Part shown: piece by piece, positions 9,322 to 18,224 of the stretch
How positions within the stretch are numbered: the stretch's first letter is position 1
Layout of the letters: each line of letters begins with the position of its first letter
Assembly: GCF_015350905.1 (NCBI RefSeq)
Contig: NZ_JADKRZ010000003.1
Coordinates: 364,311 to 428,310, forward strand
Origin: Curtobacterium sp. VKM Ac-2865
Lineage (GTDB): Bacteria; Actinomycetota; Actinomycetes; Actinomycetales; Microbacteriaceae
Direction of reading: 5' to 3'
Length of the DNA: 64,000 nt
Notes under the pieces: generated by a model
Told to the model about the DNA's origin: nothing
The model's database searches: none
Seen by the model: the letters and a program-made list of their open reading frames with translations, nothing else
Translations under genes and position numbers: made by a program

Positions 9322-9891
9322 ATGTCACCGCCGTCGGGCTCCGCGCGTGCCGGCCGGATCGCGGTCGGAGTGAGCGTCTTCGTGGGTGTCGTCGCCGCGT
9401 CCGTGTTGCTCTCGATCCCGGTCCCGACCGGCCGTTCCGTCCCGGAGCCCCTCGTCCGCGAGACCCCGACGACGGCCCCGACACTGCCACCGGTGGACGA
9501 GCCCTGGTACCGCACCGGCCTGCCCGTGGAGGGTGAGATCGTGCCGATCGGCGCGGAGACGACCGGACGCGTCGAGGTCGTCCGGTCGGGGGAGCGGAGC
9601 GTGCGGGTGACGATCACCGACTTCGCCACCGACCTGACCACGGCCGACATCCGCGTGCAGCTGACCGCCGGTGACGTCGTCACCGGTCGGCGCGGTGCGC
9701 GCTGGGTGCCGGACGGCGACCCGGTCGAGGTCGGGGTCGTCCCACACGGCGCGACCTCCGTGGTGATCGACGTCCGCCTCCCGCAGATCCTGCCGGACCC
9801 GGTGCACTCGCTCGTCGTCCTCGACTGGAACACCACCACGATCATGGGTGGTGCGGAACTGCTCCCCGGATACGGCACGATGGTCGGGTGA
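9322..9891 (+). CDS. Membrane-anchored protein with DM13-like domain
   Basis: A 189-residue protein with one N-terminal membrane segment (IAVGVSVFVGVVAASVLLSI, residues ~12-31), a Pro/Thr linker, and an extracytoplasmic domain of about 115 residues. That domain reads like a DM13 fold: 'VRVTITDFATDLTTADIRVQL', a middle strand pair, and the ending VVLDWNTTTIMGGAEL, which resembles the closing strand of DM13 (V.W....FGxAxL), but the cysteine of redox DM13 proteins is absent. Function unknown. The stop overlaps the start of the next gene (GTGA), so the two are coupled. Confidence 0.6.
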   Translation: MSPPSGSARAGRIAVGVSVFVGVVAASVLLSIPVPTGRSVPEPLVRETPTTAPTLPPVDEPWYRTGLPVEGEIVPIGAETTGRVEVVRSGERSVRVTITDFATDLTTADIRVQLTAGDVVTGRRGARWVPDGDPVEVGVVPHGATSVVIDVRLPQILPDPVHSLVVLDWNTTTIMGGAELLPGYGTMVG

Positions 9892-10403
9892 CGCTGCCTT
9901 CCCTCGCCGACCGGGTGTGGTGCCGACTCCGGCTCGACCGTCTCGCCGGCGGTCGCCAGGCTGGCTACGTCATCCGGCAGGACATGCTCGCGCACCCCGA
10001 CACCGTGCGCTCGTTCCGGTGGATCCGCTGGCTGCTCGTCGCGGAGACCGTCGTCGGCCTGGCGGCGATCGTCATCGCGATCGTGTTGACCCACGTCGGC
10101 CAGACGGTGCCGTGGGCGGTGTGGTTCCGAGCGACGGTGGTGCTGCTCATCACCCTGACGCTCTACGTCTTCGCCTGGCGGGCGCAGCTCGGCTACTACT
10201 GGGCCTACCAGCGGCTGCGGCTGTTCAGCCGGGTCTTCCCGATCGTGACGCTCATCATCGCGGCGATCCCCGGCCTGTACCCGTTCTGGATGGTCGTCGA
10301 GCAGATCCTGTTCTCGGTCCTCATGGTCGGGATCGGGGACGTCCTCACCTCCGACCACATGCGCTCCACGTTCCCGAAGCCCGTCCGCCGGCCGGCTCCG
10401 TAG
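9888..10403 (+). CDS. Four-helix integral membrane protein, unknown function
   Basis: A 171-residue protein starting at GTG 9888 in a GTGA overlap with the gene before. Four hydrophobic segments are visible: WLLVAETVVGLAAIVIAIVL, FRATVVLLITLTLYVFAW, VFPIVTLIIAAIPGLYPFW and EQILFSVLMVGIGDVL. The ends are Arg-rich. I do not recognise a family. Pairing with the DM13-like protein suggests a shared membrane role. Confidence 0.7.
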   Translation: MTLPSLADRVWCRLRLDRLAGGRQAGYVIRQDMLAHPDTVRSFRWIRWLLVAETVVGLAAIVIAIVLTHVGQTVPWAVWFRATVVLLITLTLYVFAWRAQLGYYWAYQRLRLFSRVFPIVTLIIAAIPGLYPFWMVVEQILFSVLMVGIGDVLTSDHMRSTFPKPVRRPAP

Positions 10404-10406
10404 GAT
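10401..10406 (+). promoter_or_regulatory. -10 element of the 10413 gene (leaderless)
   Basis: TAGGAT overlaps the preceding stop codon and ends 6 nt before ATG 10413. Confidence 0.5.
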
Positions 10407-10412
10407 CGGTCC

Positions 10413-10739
10413 ATGGTGATCCTCGGTGGTGTGCGGTTCGACCCGGACGACCTCCCGCGGTTCGCGGGCGACCTGGCGGCGCGGGCGTTCGGCGGCGCGA
10501 GCGTGCCGACCGTCGACGACGCGGCCTTCGTGCACGCGGTCGAGCTGCTGGCCGGGTCCGGCGGGGGAGCGGTCGACCCGGACGAGTTCGACCCCGCGGA
10601 GCTCCTGGCGTACGTCCTGGCCCTCGTAATCGCGGAGACGTCCCTGCCCGCTGCCGCACTGCGCGAGCCCGTCGGCCTCGACGTCCGCCGCGGACGGGTG
10701 GAGGACGCCGTCCGCCGCGTCGTCGGCCACCGCGCCTGA
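10413..10739 (+). CDS. Hypothetical acidic protein
   Basis: A 108-residue soluble, acidic, Ala-rich protein (first residues MVILGGVRFDPDDLPRFAGD). No signal peptide, membrane segment or motif is evident. It has its own leaderless-type promoter, and codon use matches its neighbours, which supports it being real. Unknown function. Confidence 0.6.
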   Translation: MVILGGVRFDPDDLPRFAGDLAARAFGGASVPTVDDAAFVHAVELLAGSGGGAVDPDEFDPAELLAYVLALVIAETSLPAAALREPVGLDVRRGRVEDAVRRVVGHRA

Positions 10740-10812
10740 CGCCGAGCCCAGGACCACGGCTCCCGGGACCGCGCCGGACCCCAGCCCAGGGACCACGGGT
10801 CCCAGGACCGAC
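10740..10812. repeat. Imperfect direct repeat in intergenic region
   Basis: CCCAGGACCACGGCTCCCGG (from 10746) is followed by a related copy CCCAGGGACCACGGGTCCCA (from 10784). Each can fold on itself. It may serve as the terminator of the preceding gene. Confidence 0.4.
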
Positions 10813-10854
10813 AGGGCCTGCCACGATCAGCGCGAGCGGAGCATCGTGGTCACC

Positions 10855-11730
10855 ATGACGAACACGACCCTCCCCGGTGGCACCTTCCGCCTCGCCGACG
10901 ACCTCGAACTCACCCGCGTCGGGTACGGCGCGATGCAGCTGGCCGGCAAGGGGGTCTTCGGACCCCCGGCCGACCGTGACGAGGCGATCCGCGTCCTCCG
11001 CACGGTCGTCGAGCTCGGCATCACCCACATCGACACCTCGGACTACTACGGTCCGCACGTCACGAACGAGATCATCCGCGAGGCCCTGCACCCGTACCCG
11101 GAGGACCTCCGCATCGTGACCAAGGTCGGCGCCCGACGCGACGCGAAGGGCGGCTGGCCGAACGCCCGCGAGCCGCACGAGCTCGTCGAGCAGGTGCACG
11201 GCAACCTCGAGCGGCTCGGCGTGGAGCGCCTCGACGTCGTGAACCTCCGCATGGGTGGCTTCGACGCGCCGCAGCCGGGTTCGATCGCCCCCCAGTTCGA
11301 GGCACTCGCCGAGCTCCAGCAGCAGGGCCTGATCAACCACCTCGGCGTCTCCACCGTGACCGCCGAACAGCTCGCTGAGGCGCAGGGCATCGCCCCCGTG
11401 GTGTGCGTCCAGAACCTCTACAACCTCGCGCGTCGCGAGGACGACGCCCTCGTCGACCTGACCGCCGAGCAGGGCATCGCGTACGTCCCGTACTTCCCGC
11501 TCGGCGGGTTCTCGCCCCTGCAGTCCGAGGCCCTCGACACGGTCGCGGCCCGCCTGGACGTGCCGCGCCTGACCGTCGCGCTGGCCTGGCTGCTCCAGCG
11601 CTCGCCGAACATCCTCTTGATCCCCGGCACCTCGTCGGTCGCGCACCTCCGCGACAACGTCGCGGCGGCCGGCTTCACCCTGCCGGCCGACGCGGTCGCG
11701 GAACTCGACGCGATCGGGACCGGCGCGTAG
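10855..11730 (+). CDS. Aldo/keto reductase
   Basis: A 291-residue NADPH-type (alpha/beta)8 oxidoreductase. Family residues seen: IDTSDYYGPHVTNEII near residue 64 (catalytic Asp and Tyr of the DxxxxY motif), IVTKVGARRD (catalytic Lys), and 'WLLQRSPNILLIPGTSSVAHLRDN' features for the cofactor phosphate site (IPGTSS...N). The catalytic His site is replaced by 'VVNLRM' (usual L-H), so catalysis may differ, as in several AKR subgroups. ATG 10855 is preferred; GTG 10846 is an alternative three codons upstream. Substrate unknown; it stands alone. Confidence 0.88.
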   Translation: MTNTTLPGGTFRLADDLELTRVGYGAMQLAGKGVFGPPADRDEAIRVLRTVVELGITHIDTSDYYGPHVTNEIIREALHPYPEDLRIVTKVGARRDAKGGWPNAREPHELVEQVHGNLERLGVERLDVVNLRMGGFDAPQPGSIAPQFEALAELQQQGLINHLGVSTVTAEQLAEAQGIAPVVCVQNLYNLARREDDALVDLTAEQGIAYVPYFPLGGFSPLQSEALDTVAARLDVPRLTVALAWLLQRSPNILLIPGTSSVAHLRDNVAAAGFTLPADAVAELDAIGTGA

Positions 11731-11763
11731 GCGGCACCACGCGGGTCGGCCGGCACCGACGAC

Positions 11764-11805
11764 GGACGGGAGGCTCGTGGCGGCGCCGCGACGAGCCTCC
11801 CGTCC
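11764..11805. terminator. Perfect 15-bp hairpin between aldo/keto reductase and the secretion locus
   Basis: GGACGGGAGGCTCGT (11764-11778) pairs exactly with 11791-11805. The loop side carries GGCTCGTGGCGGCGCCGC, which recurs in the hairpin at 29184-29229, so it is also a member of an interspersed repeat family. Confidence 0.7.
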
Positions 11806-11845
11806 GGCCTGTGGAGAAGTCCGCAGAGCGTCGGTGCGGTCCTCT

Positions 11846-11851
11846 ACGATG
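11846..11851 (+). promoter_or_regulatory. -10 element for the type VII ATPase gene
   Basis: TACGAT followed by a short leader; GGGGG (11861-11865) before GTG 11871 can act as ribosome site. Confidence 0.45.
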
Positions 11852-11870
11852 GTCGGCACGGGGGTGACGT

Positions 11871-14800
11871 GTGAAACTCAAGATGACCATCGCGGACACG
11901 GCGGGGACCGAGCAGGACGTCGTCGTGACGGCGGACGTGACGGCGACCATCGGGAGCCTGGCCAACCGGCTCGCCACGGGCAGCCCGGGGGGCGACGTCC
12001 CACTGACGCTGCGCGTGCAGTTCCCGGACCGGCCGCAGGCCCGCTTGCTCAACCCGTCCGCGACCGTGCACGAGTCCTCGTTGCGCTCGGGCTGCCGGGT
12101 CGAGATCGTGCCGGCGACGGAACGCCGACGCGGCGACGACGTCGAGGACGCCCCCGCGGCGATCGTGCAGGTGCTCTCCGGGCCGGAAGCCGGCCACGAG
12201 TACACGCTCACGCAGGGCGTCAACCTGATCGGTCGCGACGCCATGGCGCAGGTGTACCTGTCGGGTGACCACGAGGTCTCCCGGCGCCACGCGTCGGTGA
12301 TGGTGGGCGACACGATCGAGGTCGTGGACCTCAACTCCGCCAACGGCGTCGCCGTCGACGGCCGGCTCGTCGCCCGGGCCTTCGTCGATCCGGGCACGAC
12401 CATCCAGGTGGGGGAGTCCCGTCTGCGGATCGTCCCGCTCGCGGCACCCGGTGTGCCGGTCGTGCCGGGGTCGGTCGGGTCGCCGGCGCACGACGCGTTC
12501 TCTCGGTCCCCACGCGTGGACCCCGCGCACCGCGGCAAGCAGTTCACCCTGCCCGAGATCCCGGTGCCCGGCGAGAAGCCACGGCTGCCGATCCTCGCGA
12601 TCCTGGCGCCGATCGTGCTCGGTGCCGTGCTCTTCCTCGTGACGAAGCAGCCGTACACGCTGATCTTCATCGCGCTCTCGCCGGTCATCATGATCGGCAC
12701 CTGGATCGACCAGCGTGTCCAGGTGAAGCGGCGCAAGCGGGACGAACGCCAGCGGTTCGAGGAGTCGCTCGCCGACACCCGGACGCGGCTCGCCGCCGAG
12801 CGCGACCGCGAGGTCCAGGCCAGGGTCGCCGAGTCCCCGTCGCCCGCGGTGGTGACCGCCGCCATGCGCTCGCGCTCCGAGCTGCTGTGGACGCGCAAGC
12901 CGGAGCACACGACGTTCCTCGAGGTCCGGTTCGGTGCCGGCACCCTGCCCTCGCGCGCCACCATCACGATGCCGTCGAAGAACTCGGGCAGCGTCGACGA
13001 CTGGAACCGTGCCGAGGACCTCGCCGACGAGTACGCCACGGTCGGCCCGGTCCCCGTGATCGAGACCTTCGAACGCGCCGGTGCGATCGGCGTGGCCGGC
13101 ACCGGTCTGGCGGCGGACGACGTCGCCCGGTCGCTCGTGGTGCAGCTCGTGGGGCTGCACAGCCCGGCCGACCTCGTCGTCACCGCGTTCGCCGGCGGCA
13201 CCACCACCGACCAGTGGGGCTGGCTGAAGTGGCTGCCGCACGTCGACTCGCCCTACAGCCCGCTGCGGTCCGGCGGCCTCGTCCGCGACTTCGCGGGCGC
13301 GTCCACGCTCCTCGCGGAGCTCGAGGGCCTGGTGGCCACCCGCCGCGACGCCGGCGCCGGCCGTGGTGAGCACGTGCGGTCGCGGCTCGACGAGTCCCGC
13401 GCCCTCGACGAGGAGCACGGCGAGTCCGTCGACCGGCTGCCGGCCACCCCGGCGGTGCTCGTCGTCGTCACGGCCGAGGCCCCGGCCGACCGCGCGCGGC
13501 TCGTGGCGCTCGCAGAAGAGGGCCCCGACTTCGGCGTGTTCGTCCTCTGGCTCGCACCGACGCAGCAGGCGCTGCCGGTCGTGTGCCGCACCTACATCAC
13601 CCTCGACCGCCAGACCGGCACCGCGACCGTCGGGTTCGTGCGTACCGGCCAGGCCGTCGAGCTCGACCAACTCGACCGCGTCGACCCGCTCGAAGCCGCC
13701 GTCGTCGCCCGTGCCATCGCCCCCGTGCAGGACACCGGCGCCCGCGTGCTCGACGAGACCGACCTGCCGCACAGCGTCGCGTTCGTCGACCTGTACGAGG
13801 GTGACCTCGCCGGCGACCCGGCCGCGGTCGTGAGCCGCTGGTCGAAGAACGACAGCCTCACCGCGGACTGGGTCCCCGGAGCCGGCCGCGAAGCCGGCGG
13901 CATCCGGGCCGTCATCGGGCAGGGGCCGAGCGAGCCGCTCGCGCTCGACCTCCGCGCCCAGGGACCGCACGCGCTCGTCGGCGGCACCACCGGCTCGGGC
14001 AAGAGCGAGTTCCTGCAGACCTGGATCATGGGCATCGCGGCCGAGTACGCCCCCGACCGCGTGACCTTCCTGCTGGTCGACTACAAGGGCGGTGCCGCGT
14101 TCGCCGAGTGCGTCGGGCTGCCGCACACGGTGGGCCTCGTCACCGACCTCAACCCGCACCTGGTGCGGCGTGCGCTGACCTCGCTCCGGGCCGAACTGCG
14201 CTACCGCGAGCACCTGCTCAACGAGCGCGGTGCGAAGGACCTCGTCACGCTCGAGCAGCGTGGTGACCCGGCTGCCCCGCCCGCGCTCGTCATCGTGATC
14301 GACGAGTTCGCGGCGCTCGCGTCCGAGATCCCGGAGTTCATCGACGGCGTGATCGACGTCGCCCAGCGCGGGCGCTCGCTCGGCCTGCACCTGGTGATGG
14401 CGACCCAGCGCCCGAGCGGGGTCATCAAGGACTCGCTCCGCGCCAACACGAACCTCCGCATCGCCCTCCGGGTCGCGGACGAGGTCGACAGCTCCGACGT
14501 CCTCGGCGTCCCCGACGCGGCTTGGTTCGACCCGGGGACCCCCGGACGTGCCGCGGCCAAGACGGGCCCGGGGCGCGTGCTCGACTTCCAGACCGCCTAC
14601 CTCGGCGGCCGCTCCGACGACGTCGTCGTGCACGAACCCGACGTCGACGTGCAGGACTTCCCGTTCGGCCCCGGCACGATGTGGCCGAGCGCCGTCCGGG
14701 CCCCGCGGGACACCACCAGGGCGAAGGACATCGAACGGCTCGCGCGCACCATCGCGGCCGCTGCCGACCGCCGCGCGCTCGCCATCCCGCGCAAGCCGTG

Positions 14801-16379
14801 GCTCGACCAGCTCGGCGAGACCGTCGACCTCGGCACGCTGGCACCGTCGACCGGTGCGGCGCTCGTCATCGGCACGCTCGACGTCCCCGAGGACCAGCGC
14901 CAGTCGGCGTACGCGCTCGACATGGACGTCGCGGGCAACGTCGCCGTGATCGGCGCGGGTGGCTCGGGGAAGTCCACCACGCTCCGCGCCGTGGCGGTCG
15001 CCGCGTCCGCCGTGGCCGATCGGCACCCGGTGCAGATCCACGCGCTCGACTTCGGCGGTGGCGGGCTGTCCATGCTCGAGGCCCTGCCGACCGTCGGCTC
15101 CGTGATCAGCGGGCCGGACGACGAGCGCATCACGCGGCTGCTGACCGACCTCGAAGCGACGATCGCCGACCGGTCCACGCGGTTCGCGGCCGCCCGCACG
15201 GCGTCCCTCACCGAGTACCGCGCGGTGTCCGGCAAGGCGGAGCCGCGCATCCTGGTGCTCATCGACGGCATGGGTGCCTTCCGGAACGAGTACGAGTTCC
15301 GTCCCGGCACCCTGCAGCTCTTCGACCAGGTGCTGTCCCTGGCCTCGACCGGTCGTGCGCTCGGCATCCACCTGGTGATGGCGGCAGACCGGGTCGGGGC
15401 CTTCCCGACGAACCTGCAGGCCAACATCGGCGAGCGGATCGTGCTGCGGCTCGCGAGCGAGATCGAGTACAACGCGGCGGACGTGCCGGCCGACGTCCTG
15501 GACGACGCCGTCCCCGGGCGCGGGCTCGTGGACGAGCACGAGCTCCAGGTCGCGGTGCCAGCGGGCAGTGCCGACCTCGTGGTGCAGGCGGCAGCGGTGG
15601 AGGCCCTCGCCGAGTCGCTCGTCGAGCGTCGCGTGCCGCGCACCCCGGAGATCCGCCGGTTGCCGTCCGTGGTCGACGCCACGACGCTCGGATCGTCCGT
15701 GCGCGGCCGTCCGACGATCGGCCTGGCTGACGACACCCTCGCCGCCGTCGGCATCCCGACCGACGGGCTCTTCGTCGTCACCGGCCCGTTCGGCTCGGGT
15801 CGCAGCACGACCATGCGCACCCTCATCGGGTCCGTCGCGGCCACGTTCCCCGACCGACCGGCCTACCTGGTCGTCGGGCGGCGCAGTGCGCTCCGCGACG
15901 CAGCCGACTGGGCCGAACTCGCCGCGGACTCCGACTCGGCGGACGCGCTCGCCGGGCGGCTCGCGACGGCGCTCGAGACCGGCGGCGTCGCCGGACCGGA
16001 GCCCTTCATCGTGATCGAGAACGTCGGCGACTTCGAGGGGCTGCCGGCCGAGTCGCAGGTCGCGCGGCTGATCAAGGCTGCGCGTCGCGCCGGGGTGTTC
16101 GTGCTCGCCGAGGCGGACACCGTCACGGCTCCGAGTGCGTGGCAGCTCTTCGGGGAGCTCAAGACCGCCCGCGCCGGCATCGCGCTGCAGCCCGAGGAGA
16201 CCGACGGCCTGACGCTCTTCCGCACGGCGTTCCCGCGGTGCACGCGGTCGGACTTCCCGCTCGGGCGCGGCTTCATGGTCGACTCCGGCCGCATCACCCG
16301 CGTCCAGGTCGCCCTGCCTGTCCACAGGGGTTCACATCGCATGGGTGATGAACGAACCGGTGGTGCTACCGTGGCATGA
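11871..16379 (+). CDS. Type VII secretion FtsK/SpoIIIE-type ATPase (EssC/EccC-like) with FHA domain
   Basis: A 1502-residue motor protein. Order of parts: an N-terminal ~90-residue beta-rich (ubiquitin/FHA-like) region; an FHA domain at ~100-185 (LIGRDAMAQVYL, SRRHASV, NSANGVAVDG); two membrane helices at ~240-285; then three FtsK/SpoIIIE ATPase modules. P-loops are GGTTGSGKSE (~704), GAGGSGKST (1028) and GPFGSGRST (1305), the last with Arg for Lys; the first Walker B is LVIVIDEFAA (~806). A fused FHA plus three ATPases is the Bacillota EssC layout rather than mycobacterial EccCa/EccCb. It drives export of WXG100 proteins and effectors encoded just downstream. No EccB, EccD, EccE or mycosin gene lies in the window. 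Confidence 0.9.
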   Translation: MKLKMTIADTAGTEQDVVVTADVTATIGSLANRLATGSPGGDVPLTLRVQFPDRPQARLLNPSATVHESSLRSGCRVEIVPATERRRGDDVEDAPAAIVQVLSGPEAGHEYTLTQGVNLIGRDAMAQVYLSGDHEVSRRHASVMVGDTIEVVDLNSANGVAVDGRLVARAFVDPGTTIQVGESRLRIVPLAAPGVPVVPGSVGSPAHDAFSRSPRVDPAHRGKQFTLPEIPVPGEKPRLPILAILAPIVLGAVLFLVTKQPYTLIFIALSPVIMIGTWIDQRVQVKRRKRDERQRFEESLADTRTRLAAERDREVQARVAESPSPAVVTAAMRSRSELLWTRKPEHTTFLEVRFGAGTLPSRATITMPSKNSGSVDDWNRAEDLADEYATVGPVPVIETFERAGAIGVAGTGLAADDVARSLVVQLVGLHSPADLVVTAFAGGTTTDQWGWLKWLPHVDSPYSPLRSGGLVRDFAGASTLLAELEGLVATRRDAGAGRGEHVRSRLDESRALDEEHGESVDRLPATPAVLVVVTAEAPADRARLVALAEEGPDFGVFVLWLAPTQQALPVVCRTYITLDRQTGTATVGFVRTGQAVELDQLDRVDPLEAAVVARAIAPVQDTGARVLDETDLPHSVAFVDLYEGDLAGDPAAVVSRWSKNDSLTADWVPGAGREAGGIRAVIGQGPSEPLALDLRAQGPHALVGGTTGSGKSEFLQTWIMGIAAEYAPDRVTFLLVDYKGGAAFAECVGLPHTVGLVTDLNPHLVRRALTSLRAELRYREHLLNERGAKDLVTLEQRGDPAAPPALVIVIDEFAALASEIPEFIDGVIDVAQRGRSLGLHLVMATQRPSGVIKDSLRANTNLRIALRVADEVDSSDVLGVPDAAWFDPGTPGRAAAKTGPGRVLDFQTAYLGGRSDDVVVHEPDVDVQDFPFGPGTMWPSAVRAPRDTTRAKDIERLARTIAAAADRRALAIPRKPWLDQLGETVDLGTLAPSTGAALVIGTLDVPEDQRQSAYALDMDVAGNVAVIGAGGSGKSTTLRAVAVAASAVADRHPVQIHALDFGGGGLSMLEALPTVGSVISGPDDERITRLLTDLEATIADRSTRFAAARTASLTEYRAVSGKAEPRILVLIDGMGAFRNEYEFRPGTLQLFDQVLSLASTGRALGIHLVMAADRVGAFPTNLQANIGERIVLRLASEIEYNAADVPADVLDDAVPGRGLVDEHELQVAVPAGSADLVVQAAAVEALAESLVERRVPRTPEIRRLPSVVDATTLGSSVRGRPTIGLADDTLAAVGIPTDGLFVVTGPFGSGRSTTMRTLIGSVAATFPDRPAYLVVGRRSALRDAADWAELAADSDSADALAGRLATALETGGVAGPEPFIVIENVGDFEGLPAESQVARLIKAARRAGVFVLAEADTVTAPSAWQLFGELKTARAGIALQPEETDGLTLFRTAFPRCTRSDFPLGRGFMVDSGRITRVQVALPVHRGSHRMGDERTGGATVA

Positions 16380-16429
16380 GTCGTCGGAGGGGCTGACGAC
16401 GAGAACGACCAACTGAACGGGGAATCACC

Positions 16430-16726
16430 ATGCCGAACATCAACGTGTCCTACCAGGAGCTCAACGGCAACGCCGACCGGCTGCTCGCAGGGCGTGACGA
16501 GATCAACGCGACGCTGTCGAAGCTGCAGGCGCAGATCGCGTCGCTGACGCAGGCGGGGTTCCAGACCGACCGCTCGTCCGGTGCGTACAACGACGCGTAC
16601 CAGCGCTTCACCTCCGGTGCGCAGAACACCATCGGTGGCCTGAATGACCTGGCCCAGTTCCTCCGCACCACCGCGACCACGCTGGGCGACGTCGACCAGC
16701 AGCTGGCTTCCAAGCTCGGTCGCTGA
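16430..16726 (+). CDS. WXG100 family secreted protein
   Basis: A 98-residue, all-helical, Cys-free protein of standard WXG100 length. The central turn reads GFQTDRSSGAYNDAY, the actinobacterial variant in which the Trp of W-x-G is replaced by Phe, and the C-terminal helix carries an Asp-rich 'LGDVDQQLASKL'. Such proteins form helical-hairpin dimers and are exported by the ATPase encoded immediately upstream. ATG 16430 follows an ACGGGGAATC ribosome site. There are 50 nt between the two genes. Confidence 0.9.
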   Translation: MPNINVSYQELNGNADRLLAGRDEINATLSKLQAQIASLTQAGFQTDRSSGAYNDAYQRFTSGAQNTIGGLNDLAQFLRTTATTLGDVDQQLASKLGR

Positions 16727-16779
16727 CGCAATCTCGGGGGAGGACCGCTGCTTCGGCAGAGGTCCTCAGGGGGTGAACT

Positions 16780-17343
16780 GTGTACGGGGAGATGTCGAAC
16801 CTTCGGGCCAAGGCCCGGGCGCTCCGCGATGACGCCGACGGCCTGCGTTCACGAGCATCCGCGCTCGTGGCGCAGGCCGAGGCGCTGTCGTCGTCGTCGA
16901 AGGCCGTCGAGGGCGTCCGCGCTCGCGTGCGGGAGTCCGGCGCTGAGCTCGGCAAGAAGGCCCAGCTGTTGGACGACGCCGCTGCGGCGCTCGAGGCCCA
17001 CGCGAACGCGGTGGACGCCGTGAAGGCCCAGATCGCCGAGGCCGAGCGCATCGCGCGCGACCTCTGGAACCAGGCCTCGCACCTGGTGGCGAACGTCGTG
17101 AACACCGTCAAGGACGTCGCGAGCACCGCCGTGAACGGCTTCATGAACGTGCTCGGTGCCGCCATGTCGGGCAACCCGGACCAGATCCAGGTGTCCGTGT
17201 TCATGGCCGGCGGGCGCGAAGTGTCGAGTTCGCAGGTCTCCAGCGCGCAGTCCTTCATCGCCCAGGTCCCGGCACCGCCGGCATCGGGGTCGAAGGACTG
17301 GATCGACGTCCGGAGCGCGGCCAGCCGGAACGGCATCGGATGA
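16780..17343 (+). CDS. Helical WXG100-like partner protein (type VII locus)
   Basis: A 187-residue protein. Residues 1-110 are almost entirely charged/Ala helices with heptad character (RAKARALRDDADGLRSRASA onward), consistent with a coiled coil or a WXG100-like hairpin; residues ~110-130 are mildly hydrophobic. GTG 16780 is chosen because AGGGGG lies 7 nt upstream, while ATG 16792 would have no spacing. Its stop overlaps the next start (ATGA). From position it may pair with the effector or deliver it to the ATPase, as small helical partners do for LXG toxins. Inference only. Confidence 0.7.
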   Translation: MYGEMSNLRAKARALRDDADGLRSRASALVAQAEALSSSSKAVEGVRARVRESGAELGKKAQLLDDAAAALEAHANAVDAVKAQIAEAERIARDLWNQASHLVANVVNTVKDVASTAVNGFMNVLGAAMSGNPDQIQVSVFMAGGREVSSSQVSSAQSFIAQVPAPPASGSKDWIDVRSAASRNGIG

Positions 17344-18224
17344 CGCCCGCGCCGGACGCCACCACCGACGTCGTCGAGTGGGACCTCTCCCTCGACGAGC
17401 TCCGCGCGGTGCATGATCACCTGCCGGGGCTCGTCCTGCCGTCGTTCGTACCAGAGGGCACGTCCACGGCTGATGCCGGTCTCGTCGACGTCCTCGTCGC
17501 GAAGGGCGTGCTGACGGCGATGCCGACGCCCGCCGCCGAGTCGTGGTCCGAGGACCTCGATGCACCGTTCCTGATGACACTGGCGTTGCAGAACGCCGGT
17601 GCCATCGTCATCCAGGTCTCGGCCTGGACGCCGACCTCGACCACTGCGCACTCGACGGTCATCCAGGCCACCGCAGCGTCGCACCTGACCGTGTGGACCG
17701 GCGCGGACCACGGCGACGCACGTGCACGGGTCCGGGGGACGGTCCTCGACCTCGCCTGGCAGACGCTCGCGTCATTGGTCCCGGAGCTCCAGGTCGTCGA
17801 CCGTGTTCGCGGCACCACGACGGTCAGCACCGTCGCGTCCCAGGCCATCGTCGACGCCATCGCGGGGCGCGACGCCCGCGTGCTCGACGCCGTCGTCAAG
17901 GAGCTGCACGTCCCGGCCGACGCGGTCCCGCTGTTCCGCGGGCTCGCCGAGCCGGTGCGGCACGGGTTCCGCGTGAAGGCCTTCACGCTGGACAGTGGTC
18001 CGGTGTTCGCGGGCAACTGGTTCGGCACCAGCACCGGGTGGTTGCGGATGAGCGTCGGTCTCGACGCCGCTGCACGGACCGGCGAGGTCACGCCCGAAAC
18101 CATCACCGACGCCGGCACGGTCACCGTGACGGCGCAGACCGACGAGGACATCCGCACGGAGTTGCTGAGCCTCGTCGCCGGACTCATCAAGGACAGGGAT
18201 GTCATCGGGGGCAGCGATGTCTGA
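17340..18224 (+). CDS. EspG-like putative type VII effector chaperone
   Basis: A 294-residue protein without signal peptide or membrane segment. Length, mixed strand-helix pattern (VVEWDLSLDELRAVHDHL; later LRMSVGLDAAARTGEVTPETI) and its position directly before an effector-like gene resemble the ESX secretion-associated EspG family, which binds substrates in the cytoplasm. I cannot confirm the family from motifs. ATGA overlap with the gene before, and an 8-nt overlap with the effector gene, imply strict co-expression. Confidence 0.55.
   Translation: MTPAPDATTDVVEWDLSLDELRAVHDHLPGLVLPSFVPEGTSTADAGLVDVLVAKGVLTAMPTPAAESWSEDLDAPFLMTLALQNAGAIVIQVSAWTPTSTTAHSTVIQATAASHLTVWTGADHGDARARVRGTVLDLAWQTLASLVPELQVVDRVRGTTTVSTVASQAIVDAIAGRDARVLDAVVKELHVPADAVPLFRGLAEPVRHGFRVKAFTLDSGPVFAGNWFGTSTGWLRMSVGLDAAARTGEVTPETITDAGTVTVTAQTDEDIRTELLSLVAGLIKDRDVIGGSDV

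Noticed and set aside
11844..16325. A 1493-codon open frame antisense to the type VII ATPase gene
   Set aside because: It is a shadow of the high-GC third-position pattern of the sense gene; its product is repetitive Arg/Gly/Asp text without domains, whereas the sense frame has FHA and three P-loop modules.
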